DNA from: Deltaproteobacteria bacterium
GTDB lineage: Bacteria > Myxococcota_A > UBA9160 > PR03
DNA: 6,719 nucleotides
Assembly (NCBI GenBank): GCA_018262315.1
Contig: JAGSPS010000179.1
Location: 1-6,719 of the forward strand
Direction of reading: 5' to 3'
The translations under genes were made by a program, and so were the position numbers. Each line of letters starts with the position of its first letter. Position 1 is the first letter of the stretch. Below the pieces are notes generated by a model that saw only the letters and a list, made by a program, of their open reading frames with translations, searched no databases and was not told the origin of the DNA. Shown here piece after piece: positions 1 to 5,715 of the stretch.

Positions 1-468
1 GAGCGCCTGCACGTGCTGCACGATCCCGCGCTCGCCGAGGAGGAGCGAGCCGCGCGGCTGGCGACACTGGAGGCGGAACTGCCCGAGTCGGTGCGCGAAG
101 CGCGCGACGCCGCCACGGCCGCGTCGAGCCTGCGCCGCGATGAGGCGCGGCTGCGCGCCGAGGGCGCTTCCGATGCGGAGATCGGCGCCCTGCGCGAGGC
201 GCGCTTCGGTCGCGAAGCCGCCGAACGTCTGGCCGCGCTCGATCAGGCGCGCGCGGCGTGGCACGCGCGCGTGTCGGCCTATCGGGCCGAGCGCGAGCGC
301 GTGGCCGCCCTCGAGCCCGACGACGCCGAGGCGCGAGCCGACGCCATCGCCGCGCTCCGCGACGCGCACTTCCGTGGCGCGGAGCGCCTGCGCATCGAGG
401 CGCTCGACCGGCTGGAGGCGCAGACGGCAGCGTCGACGACCGCCGGCGCCGCGAATCCGACGAACTAG
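1..468 (+). CDS. Lipase chaperone (lipase-specific foldase), C-terminal part, 5' truncated
   Basis: The reading frame is open from base 1 and ends at TAG 466-468, giving 155 residues. The true start lies upstream of the window; the GTG at base 13 is an internal Val. The protein is almost entirely charged, Ala/Arg/Glu-rich helix. It contains the paired C-terminal signatures of the lipase chaperone family: LREARFGREAAERLAALD followed by ARAAWHARVSAYRAER, then a second LRDAHFRGAERLRIEALD unit. Known family role: an inner-membrane-anchored periplasmic steric foldase that embraces a secreted triacylglycerol lipase so it can fold before type II secretion. The N-terminal membrane anchor and the family's RxxFDY motif are not in the window. 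Such genes usually follow their lipase gene, so a lipase is expected just upstream (inference). The last ~15 residues are a low-complexity Ala/Thr tail. The family call is fairly sure; partner and regulation are not visible. Confidence 0.85.
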   Translation, partial: ERLHVLHDPALAEEERAARLATLEAELPESVREARDAATAASSLRRDEARLRAEGASDAEIGALREARFGREAAERLAALDQARAAWHARVSAYRAERERVAALEPDDAEARADAIAALRDAHFRGAERLRIEALDRLEAQTAASTTAGAANPTN

Positions 469-484
469 CAATCGGAGTGACGGG

Positions 485-967
485 ATGCCGCGAATTGAAG
501 ATCGCTTGCGTGCGCTCGGGTTGTCGTTGCCGCCGCCGATCCAACTCCCGCCCGGAATCGTCTTCCCGTTCGAGTTCGTCCGCATCGTCGGACGCCGCGC
601 GCTGATCTCCGGACACGGACCGCAGAACCCAGACGGGTCGCTCGCACAGCCGCTCGGAAAAGTCGGGCGAGAACTCAGCGTCGAGCAGGGCTACGCCGCA
701 GCGCGCCTCACGGCGCTGTCGATCCTCGGCAGCCTCGAACGCGCCCTGGGCGACCTCGATCGGATCGCCGCGTGGGTGCGCGTCTTCGGCATGGTGAACT
801 CCGCGCCCGGATTCAACCGGCAGCCCAGCGTGATCAACGGCTTCTCGGACCTGATCCTCGAACTCTTCGGGCCCGAGACGGGCGCCCATTGCCGGAGCGC
901 CGTCGGCCTTGCGGAGCTTCCCTTCGATATCCCCGTGGAGATCGAAGGCGAAGTCGAGCTGCACTGA
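485..967 (+). CDS. RidA family (YjgF/YER057c/UK114) protein, long 160-residue subtype
   Basis: 160 residues, starting at ATG 485 with GGAG at 474-477 seven bases upstream; the gene begins 16 bases after the lipase chaperone stop. The order of motifs matches the longer RidA subgroup: LISGHGPQ (around residue 41), GKVGRELSVEQGY, VNSAPGFNRQPSVING, and C-terminal RSAVGLAELP with PVEIEGEVEL. Arg137 and Glu152 have the same 15-residue separation as Arg105 and Glu120 of E. coli TdcF/RidA. The Arg binds the substrate carboxylate in imine deaminases. Known role of canonical RidA: hydrolysis of reactive enamines and imines released by PLP enzymes, in the cytosol as a trimer. This subgroup is about 30 residues longer than canonical RidA (about 128), with an extended N-terminus and an insertion. 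Its substrate is less certain, so the deaminase activity is inferred. The next gene starts 5 bases downstream, which suggests co-transcription. Confidence 0.88.
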   Translation: MPRIEDRLRALGLSLPPPIQLPPGIVFPFEFVRIVGRRALISGHGPQNPDGSLAQPLGKVGRELSVEQGYAAARLTALSILGSLERALGDLDRIAAWVRVFGMVNSAPGFNRQPSVINGFSDLILELFGPETGAHCRSAVGLAELPFDIPVEIEGEVELH

Positions 968-972
968 GACGC

Positions 973-1491
973 ATGCACGTCCACAGCTTCGCGCCCATCG
1001 CAGACGCGTCGAGCCAGGTCCTGATCCTCGGTTCGATGCCGGGCAAGGCGTCGCTGCTTGCCGGCGAGTACTACGCACACCCGCGCAACGCGTTCTGGAA
1101 GATCATGGACGCGCTCTTCGCGATCGATGCAGCAGCGCCGTACGAGCGCCGCGTCGCGGCTCTTCGCGAACGGCGCATCGCGCTCTGGGACGTGCTCGCG
1201 TCGTGCACGCGCGCGACGAGCCTCGACTCCGCCATCGACGAGTCGTCGATCGCCGTCAATGACTTCGCGCGGTTCCTCCGGACTCACGTGAAGATCGTCA
1301 GCATCTGCTTCAACGGCGCCAAAGCCGAGCAGCTCTACCGAAGGCATGTGGTCCCGGAGCTGGCCGGCGGCGGCGAGCTGCAATACCACCGGCTTCCATC
1401 CACGAGTCCCGCGCACGCGGCGCTCTCGCATGCCGACAAAATCGAAGCCTGGCGCGCCTGCTACGCGAAGAGCCGGTTCAGCTCGCCGTAG
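973..1491 (+). CDS. DNA-deoxyinosine (hypoxanthine-DNA) glycosylase, UDG superfamily family 6
   Basis: 172 residues, starting at ATG 973, five bases after the RidA-family stop. Only a weak TGAGAC-like ribosome site precedes it, so translational coupling is likely. The N-terminal motif ILGSMPGKASL (residues 18-28) and YYAHPRNAFW (33-42) are those of family-6 enzymes. Asn39 falls exactly at the catalytic Asn39 reported for Methanosarcina barkeri HDG. The second loop, LPSTSPA (141-147), corresponds to the superfamily's DNA-intercalating motif. Known role: monofunctional base excision of hypoxanthine, the deamination product of adenine, from DNA. The family usually lacks strong uracil activity. 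The start is supported because the protein begins a few residues before the first beta strand, as in relatives. The final 31 bases overlap the 3' end of the opposite-strand PEP-mutase-like gene. It sits beside an alkylation-repair operon, consistent with a local base-repair cluster. Confidence 0.9.
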   Translation: MHVHSFAPIADASSQVLILGSMPGKASLLAGEYYAHPRNAFWKIMDALFAIDAAAPYERRVAALRERRIALWDVLASCTRATSLDSAIDESSIAVNDFARFLRTHVKIVSICFNGAKAEQLYRRHVVPELAGGGELQYHRLPSTSPAHAALSHADKIEAWRACYAKSRFSSP

Positions 1492-2273
1492 TCGGCGAGC
1501 CGGTCGGCCATCGCGTCGTAGCGCCCCTCCTCGAGGAACTCCGCCGCCGCGCGGCGCGCGACACCGTACGCCGCCTGCGAAATCGCCGAGCCCGCGCTGA
1601 CGCGCCGAACGCCGAGGCGCTGCAACTCGGCGACCGGTGCGAGGCCCGGCACCACAAGCACGTTGAGCGGCAGCGGCGTCGCCGCGGCGATCGCGCGGAT
1701 CGCTTCGCCGTCGGCGACCTTCGGGACGAACAGGCCATCGCAGCCCGCCGCCTGGTAGCGGCGCCCGCGCTCGATCGATTCCGCCACCGCGCGCTCGGCG
1801 GGCACGAGGCCGCGCAGGTAGACGTCGGTGCGCGCATTCACGAACAGATCGACACCCGCGCGCGTGGCTGCGGTCTTCGCCGCTTCGATCTTCGCGCACA
1901 GCAGGTCGGGCGATTCGGCGCCGTCTTCGAGATTCACGCCGACCGCGCCCGCGTCGAGCACGGCCGCGATCATCTCGCCGACCGCGCGCGGATCGGCCGA
2001 GTAGCCACCTTCGACGTCCGCGCTGAGCGGCACCGAGAGCACGCGCGTGATCTCCGCGATCGCGGTGGCCAGCACGCGCGGCGGCAGGAAGTTGCCGTCC
2101 GCGTAGCCGCGCGACCACGCGAGCCCCGCGCTGGTCGTCGCGATCGCCGCCGCGCCGCAGGATTCGATCAGGCGCGCGCTGCCGGCGTCCCAGGCGTTCG
2201 GGAGGCGCAGCAGGCGTCCGGGTGCGTGGAGCTGCCGGAAGGTCTTCGCGTGGATCGCGGATGCGTTGCTCAT
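1461..2273 (-). CDS. Isocitrate lyase/phosphoenolpyruvate mutase family protein
   Basis: 270 residues. The start is ATG 2273-2271, preceded by AGGTGG (complement of 2275-2280), and the stop is TAG 1463-1461. The fold signatures are LRLPNAWDAGSARLIE (23-37), ATTSAGLAWSRGY (45-57) followed by Asp59, SADVEGGY (84-91), GAVGVNLEDG (109-118) and FVNARTDVY (144-152). Asp86, Glu88 and Glu116 are the likely Mg2+-site residues of this TIM-barrel superfamily. The KKCGH-type loop with the catalytic Cys of true isocitrate and methylisocitrate lyases is missing at the expected place after the LEDG strand. So a 2-methylisocitrate lyase label would be unsafe. Relatives cleave or rearrange C-C or P-C bonds of 2-oxo or dicarboxylic acids, or hydrolyse oxaloacetate-like compounds; the substrate here is unknown. 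It is the last gene of the repair operon. Its ATG overlaps the ogt stop by four bases (ATGA), and it converges with the glycosylase gene. Confidence 0.88.
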   Translation of the reverse strand: MSNASAIHAKTFRQLHAPGRLLRLPNAWDAGSARLIESCGAAAIATTSAGLAWSRGYADGNFLPPRVLATAIAEITRVLSVPLSADVEGGYSADPRAVGEMIAAVLDAGAVGVNLEDGAESPDLLCAKIEAAKTAATRAGVDLFVNARTDVYLRGLVPAERAVAESIERGRRYQAAGCDGLFVPKVADGEAIRAIAAATPLPLNVLVVPGLAPVAELQRLGVRRVSAGSAISQAAYGVARRAAAEFLEEGRYDAMADRLADYGELNRLFA

Positions 2274-2830
2274 GCCACCTCTCGCTGCGCGATCGGCGCG
2301 GACGCCGCGCGCCACTTCTGCTCGTGTTCCAGCAGCCAGCGCTTGCGCTCGATGCCGCCGCCGAAACCGGTCAGCGATCCGTCGGCGCCGATCACGCGGT
2401 GACACGGCACGACGACGACGACCGGGTTGGCTCCATTGGCGAGGCCGACCGCACGCGCAGCGCCCGGCTTGCCGATCGCCCGCGCGAGTTCGCCGTAGCT
2501 TTCGGTGACGCCGGCCGGAATCTGGCGCAGCGCGCTCCATACGCGCCGCTGGAACGCCGTGCCACCGGTGCGCACCTCGATCGAGTCGATCGCGTGCAGT
2601 GCGCCGGCGAAGAATGCGGCGAGGGCATCCGCGACGGCGGCGGGCGCGCGGCCCGTCGTCAACTCGAAACCTCGCTCGCCATAATGTGTGTGCAGCAGCC
2701 GCTGCAGGCGCGCCTCGTAGTCGTGGAAGTCGAGCGCGCGCAGGCGGCCCGCGTCGTCGCACACGACGAGCAGCGTTCCGAGCGGCGACGCGATCCGGTC
2801 GATCTGGAAATGTTCGAGTACGGGCATCAT
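2270..2830 (-). CDS. ogt: Methylated-DNA--[protein]-cysteine S-methyltransferase (O6-alkylguanine-DNA alkyltransferase)
   Basis: 186 residues. Two adjacent ATG codons (2830-2828 and 2827-2825) both fit the AGGAG lying eight bases upstream; I chose the first, which overlaps the upstream stop as ATGA. Residues 1-80 form the variable N-terminal domain (SPLGTLLVV at 15-23). The C-terminal DNA-binding domain contains FQRRVWSALRQIPAG (93-107), Tyr112, the AARAVGLANGANP arginine-finger segment (124-136, Arg126), and the active site PCHRVIG (142-148) with acceptor Cys143. FGGGIERKRWLLEHE (156-170) closes the domain. Known role: irreversible transfer of a methyl or alkyl group from O6-guanine (or O4-thymine) in DNA to its own cysteine, a suicide repair reaction in the cytosol. 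The length is normal and all key residues are intact. It lies between the Ada/AlkA fusion and the PEP-mutase-like gene, overlapping both by four bases. Confidence 0.96.
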   Translation of the reverse strand: MMPVLEHFQIDRIASPLGTLLVVCDDAGRLRALDFHDYEARLQRLLHTHYGERGFELTTGRAPAAVADALAAFFAGALHAIDSIEVRTGGTAFQRRVWSALRQIPAGVTESYGELARAIGKPGAARAVGLANGANPVVVVVPCHRVIGADGSLTGFGGGIERKRWLLEHEQKWRAASAPIAQREVA

Positions 2831-4371
2831 GCGACGGTCTCCTGGCAGGGTGCGAAGCACCCGGCGCTCTGGTTCACGAAAGGTGACGGCTCGCTCTCCG
2901 CGATTTCGCCGTCGTGACTCCACAGATGTTGCGCCGCGTAGGCGCGCCACGGGCGCCAGCGTTCGGCGCGCGCGAGCACTGCGGCGGGGGTGGGACGCAC
3001 GCCGTCGCATCCCGTCATCGCGCGCAAGAGGCCGATGTCGGCGGCGGGAAACGCGTCGGGCTCGCGCAATGCGCGCATCGCGATGTACTGCGCGGTCCAC
3101 TCGCCGATGCCCGGCAGCGCGCGCAGCCGCGCGAGCTTCGCATCGAGATCGCCGCCGCCGTCGAAGAGGTGCGGATCGGCGACGACCGCCACGGCGATCC
3201 CGCGCAGCGTGGCGATCCGGGCGCGCGGCATTCCGAGCGCGAGGTCGGCCGTCGCGAGCCGTTCGGGCCGCGGGAAGACGGTGGTGAGTCCGCCATCCGG
3301 GCCGGACGCGAGCGGTTCGCCGTGTGCGGCAACCAGCTCGCCGGCCAGCTTTCGCGCGGCCGTCACCGTGATCTGTTGGCCGAGCACCGCGCGAAGCGCG
3401 AACTCGAAGGGGTCCCAGGCGCCCGGCACGCGCAACCCCGGTCGCGCGGCGACTAGCCGTGCGAGGAGCGGATCCTCGGCGAGCTGCGCGTCGATCGCGG
3501 CGACGTCGCTGCCGAGGTCGAACAAGTTCCGGATGCGGCCGATGATCGCGGGCAGCGCGCGCACGTCGGGGAAGTGGATCGTCGCGGCGAGTGCGTTGCG
3601 GCGACGCATCGGTGCGACGTCGAGGATGCCGTGGCAGCCGTTCAGCTCGATCGTGCGCCGGTAGCGATCGGGCAGGACGACCTCTACGCCGGGAATCGCG
3701 CGGGCGGCGAGGAACTCGATCATCGCGGGCCAGTCGTAGGGAGCCGCGTAGGCGAGCGTCAGCGTGATGGCGGAGCTGCCACGGATGCTCGCCGTCGCGG
3801 CGGTCGCCTCGCGTCGCAGCGCGGACGGCGGCTGCCCATAGAGCCGTTGGAAGGTGTCGTTGAAGCGGCGCAGGCTGCCGAAGCCCGCCGCGAATGCGAC
3901 GTCGACCATCTTCATGCGCGTCTCGTGAAGCAGCTGCTTCGCGAGCAGCACGCGGCGCGTCTGTGCGACCGCGATTGGAGACGCACCGAGGTGCTTGTCG
4001 AAGAGACGCCGCAGCTGGCGCTCGCCGATGCCGAGGCGCAGCGCCAGGCCCTCGACGTCGCCGTCATCGAGCACGCCGTCGGCGATCAGCGCGAGTGCGC
4101 GCGATACGGTGCGCGAGGTCGCACGCCAGCCGGCGAGATCGGGCGCGCATTCGGGGCGGCAGCGCAGGCACGGTCGGAAGCCCGCCTCCTGTGCGGACGC
4201 GGCGCTCGCGTGGAACGTGATGTTCTCGAGCTTCGGGCAGCGCGCCGGGCAGATCGGGCGGCAGTAGATGCCGGTCGTGCGGACTGCGACGAAGAAACGC
4301 CCGTCGAAGCGCGTGTCGCGTGCTCGGAGGGCGCGGTAACAGGCGTCGCGGTCGAGGTCCATGGATGGCAT
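2827..4371 (-). CDS. Ada N-domain / AraC HTH / AlkA 3-methyladenine DNA glycosylase fusion
   Basis: 514 residues with three domains. Residues 5-75 are the Ada metal-binding domain, with VRTTGIYCRPIC and GFRPCLRCRPE. Cys37, Cys41, Cys68 and Cys71 match Zn ligands 38, 42, 69 and 72 of E. coli Ada; Cys37 would be the methyl-phosphotriester acceptor. Residues about 80-187 are an AraC-type double helix-turn-helix. Residues about 200-490 are AlkA: an N-terminal beta domain, then FALRAVLGQQITVTAARKLA (324-343), the helix-hairpin-helix LPGIGEWTAQY (419-429) and FPAADIGL with probable catalytic Asp445. Known role: self-activating transcriptional sensor of methylated DNA plus excision of 3-alkyladenine and similar bases. 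Start: ATG 4371 aligns the cysteines one residue from E. coli Ada. ATG 4362 is a good alternative, since relatives begin close to LDRDACYRAL, and neither has a clear ribosome site. An odd 20-residue tail after the AlkA domain carries two cysteines (505, 509). It heads the operon with ogt. Confidence 0.95.
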   Translation of the reverse strand: MPSMDLDRDACYRALRARDTRFDGRFFVAVRTTGIYCRPICPARCPKLENITFHASAASAQEAGFRPCLRCRPECAPDLAGWRATSRTVSRALALIADGVLDDGDVEGLALRLGIGERQLRRLFDKHLGASPIAVAQTRRVLLAKQLLHETRMKMVDVAFAAGFGSLRRFNDTFQRLYGQPPSALRREATAATASIRGSSAITLTLAYAAPYDWPAMIEFLAARAIPGVEVVLPDRYRRTIELNGCHGILDVAPMRRRNALAATIHFPDVRALPAIIGRIRNLFDLGSDVAAIDAQLAEDPLLARLVAARPGLRVPGAWDPFEFALRAVLGQQITVTAARKLAGELVAAHGEPLASGPDGGLTTVFPRPERLATADLALGMPRARIATLRGIAVAVVADPHLFDGGGDLDAKLARLRALPGIGEWTAQYIAMRALREPDAFPAADIGLLRAMTGCDGVRPTPAAVLARAERWRPWRAYAAQHLWSHDGEIAESEPSPFVNQSAGCFAPCQETVA

Positions 4372-4401
4372 ATTGCCAGCGCCGCAGAAATCCGGCTCGC
4401 C

Positions 4402-4407
4402 ATTATC
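4402..4407 (-). promoter_or_regulatory. Candidate -10 hexamer of the Ada/AlkA-ogt operon
   Basis: On the minus strand this reads GATAAT, five of six matches to TATAAT, about 30 bases before the ATG at 4371. At 16-18 bases upstream there is no good -35 hexamer (TGGGAG at 17), as expected of an activator-dependent promoter. The repeated motif at 4432-4457 would fall at roughly -37 to -62, where an Ada/AraC-type activator commonly binds. This is an inference from spacing only; the start of transcription is not known. Confidence 0.4.
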
Positions 4408-4431
4408 GGACCCGACGGTCGATGCTCCCAC

Positions 4432-4509
4432 AACAACCTGACAGCAAACAACCTGACGCCCGGCACAATTCTGAAAAAACTAGACAGAAAAGAACTTGAC
4501 GCCCGCCAC
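4432..4509. repeat. Imperfect 35-base direct duplication in the divergent promoter region
   Basis: Bases 4432-4466 and 4475-4509 align without gaps at 28 of 35 positions, with a 43-base period. Each unit contains an internal pair of an 11-base element spaced 15 bases apart. AACAACCTGAC occurs exactly at 4432-4442 and 4447-4457. Related copies are at 4475-4485 (8 of 11) and 4490-4500 (9 of 11). Around it, bases 4431-4500 are only about 44% GC by hand count, well below the flanking genes. The region separates two divergent transcription units, so these are candidate operator sites, possibly for the neighbouring Ada/AraC-type protein. They do not contain the E. coli Ada box AAAGCGCA. The second unit extends over the proposed TTG start of the downstream gene. 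Confidence 0.6.
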
Positions 4510-5023
4510 CGTCCTGCCGAGGCTGGACGAAGGGGATCCGCGGGGGGCGCGGCTGCTGGCGGATTTGGCTTCGCACACGGCGCTGCTGTGGTCGGGAAGT
4601 GAGGTGCGGGTGCCTGTCGCGCGCATGAGCGACGCGCTCGCGGCGGCGCTGAAGAGCGCCTACAGCGCGAACCGCGTGGTGCGGGGGATGGAGGGTGCGG
4701 AGCAGACGCTCGCGGCGGAGGAGCGCGGGCTGCGGATCGCGGATCGGCAGAGCGCCGCGCCGCGCGGGGTGCGCGTCTCACGGCTGCTGATCCTCGCGAA
4801 CGACGGGGCGGAGCGGTTCTATCGGCAGGTCGAGTCGCTGCTGCGACGCCACGGGCCGCGCGTGCTCGCGGTGCGCATCGCGATCGACGCGGAGACGCTC
4901 GGCGCGCTGCTCTTCGGTCCCGGCCGCCGCGCGCGCCTGCTGATGCTCGAGCACAAGGACGCCGTCGCCGCGGTACTGCTGGCAATGGCGGGGCAGTGGG
5001 AGGACGGTGAGCGCGAGCCCTGA
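4496..5023 (+). CDS. Conserved-looking hypothetical protein, no recognised family
   Basis: 175 residues if it starts at TTG 4496, where an in-frame TAG at 4481 limits upstream extension. The ribosome site there is poor (AGAAAAGA). GTG 4604, preceded by GGGAAG, and ATG 4625 are alternatives that would shorten it by 36 or 43 residues. No Cys, signal peptide or membrane segment is visible. Residues 1-90 look mainly helical and Ala/Arg-rich. Residues 92-168 look like an alternating strand-helix domain: RVSRLLILANDGAERFYRQV, then VLAVRIAID (123-131), ETLGALLFGPG (133-143), and ARLLMLEHKDAVAAVLLAMA (146-165). The amphipathic periodicity and the absence of low-complexity runs argue for a real protein; its antisense frames are Arg/Ser/Pro-rich shadows. 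It is followed after 44 bases by the methyltransferase and may open that operon. No function is assigned. Confidence 0.68.
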   Translation: MTPATVLPRLDEGDPRGARLLADLASHTALLWSGSEVRVPVARMSDALAAALKSAYSANRVVRGMEGAEQTLAAEERGLRIADRQSAAPRGVRVSRLLILANDGAERFYRQVESLLRRHGPRVLAVRIAIDAETLGALLFGPGRRARLLMLEHKDAVAAVLLAMAGQWEDGEREP

Positions 5024-5067
5024 TCTCTCGTACTCTCCCGGGGTTCGCGCGTCCACTGGAGATCTCC

Positions 5068-5715
5068 GTGACACACCGCCACGCCGACTACATCCCTGCC
5101 GCCGGCCACGACTTCCTGCTCCCGCTCTACGACCCGGTGCTCCGCTTCCTGATGCGCGAGCGTGCACTGCGCACGCGCTTCCTCGACCTGGCCGCGATCC
5201 AGCCGGGCCAGCGCGTGCTCGATCTCGGCTGCGGAACGGCGACGCTGCTGTTGCTGCTGAAGGAACGCTGCCCGAGCGCCGACGTCATCGGTGTCGACGG
5301 CGATCCCAAGGTGCTCGCGCTCGCCCGCGCGAAGGCGGAGAGGCGGGGCGTCGCGATCCGCTTCGACGAGGCGCTCGCGACGCGGCTCCCCTACGGCGAC
5401 GCGAGCTTCGACCGCGTGCTCTCCTCGTTGATGCTGCACCACCTGACGCGCGACGAAAAGCTGCAGGCGCTCCGCGAGGTGCGCCGCGTGCTCGCGCCGG
5501 GCGCTTCGTTTCACCTGGTGGACTTCGGGCCGCCGCGCAACTGGCTCGCGCGCGGCGTCGTGCGCGCGCTGAACCACGGCGAGCGCATGGCGGACAATCT
5601 CGCCGGCCGGCTTCCGGAGCTGCTGCGCGAGGCGGGCTTCGCGCGCGTAGAGGAGCGCGGCCACCACAGCACCGTGTTCGGCACCCTCGCCTTCGTCTCG
5701 GGGTGGATCGCATGA
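5068..5715 (+). CDS. Class I SAM-dependent methyltransferase
   Basis: 215 residues, starting at GTG 5068 with GGAG at 5058-5061, six bases upstream. The Rossmann-type SAM-binding domain is clear. Motif I is RVLDLGCGTATLL (49-61), with the glycine loop that contacts SAM. The acidic end of strand 2 is VIGVDGDP, with Asp77 expected to bind the ribose hydroxyls. Next come LPYGDASFDRVLSSLMLHHL (motif IV region) and LREVRRVLAPGASFHLVDFG (post motif). It matches the Methyltransf_11/25 type of UbiE-like small-molecule methyltransferases. The length is normal. The N-terminal ~45 residues, with DFLLPLYDPVLRFLMRER, and the C-terminal REAGFARVEERGHHSTVFGT part probably shape the acceptor pocket. The acceptor substrate cannot be inferred. 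The stop overlaps the ATG of the DJ-1/PfpI gene by four bases, so the two are likely translated as a unit. Confidence 0.93.
   Translation: MTHRHADYIPAAGHDFLLPLYDPVLRFLMRERALRTRFLDLAAIQPGQRVLDLGCGTATLLLLLKERCPSADVIGVDGDPKVLALARAKAERRGVAIRFDEALATRLPYGDASFDRVLSSLMLHHLTRDEKLQALREVRRVLAPGASFHLVDFGPPRNWLARGVVRALNHGERMADNLAGRLPELLREAGFARVEERGHHSTVFGTLAFVSGWIA

Noticed and set aside
1461..1491. Bidirectional intrinsic terminator at the convergent gene ends
   Set aside because: The dyad is interrupted (two short stems with an internal loop) and no T-run follows on either strand.
691..2118. 475-codon open frame on the minus strand
   Set aside because: It runs antisense through the RidA and glycosylase genes and out of frame through the PEP-mutase-like gene. 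Composition is low-complexity Arg/Ala/Gly, so it is a shadow.
2274..2762. In-frame upstream extension of the PEP-mutase-like protein by 163 residues
   Set aside because: The extension overlaps ogt in another frame and is Arg-rich. ATG 2273 with AGGTGG just upstream and the family's usual N-terminus decide the start.
2222..2917. 231-codon open frame on the plus strand
   Set aside because: It is antisense to ogt, whose active-site motifs are intact.
4372..4431. Start of the Ada/AlkA fusion at GTG 4431
   Set aside because: It would add 20 residues not seen in the family and would cover the candidate -10 element. ATG 4371 aligns the zinc cysteines to E. coli Ada within one position.
4372..4495. 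E. coli-type Ada box (AAAGCGCA) upstream of the repair operon
   Set aside because: No match was found on either strand by reading; only the unrelated repeated AACAACCTGAC element is present.
4496..4501. TTGACG as a -35 element for a plus-strand promoter
   Set aside because: No -10-like hexamer is found 16-18 bases downstream; the following sequence is GC-rich coding DNA.
3574..4602. 342-codon open frame on the plus strand
   Set aside because: It is antisense to the clearly recognised Ada/AlkA fusion and has no domain of its own.
5007..5711. In-frame upstream extension of the DJ-1/PfpI protein
   Set aside because: It is an Arg/Pro/Ala-rich shadow of the methyltransferase. The ATG at 5712 gives the normal family length.
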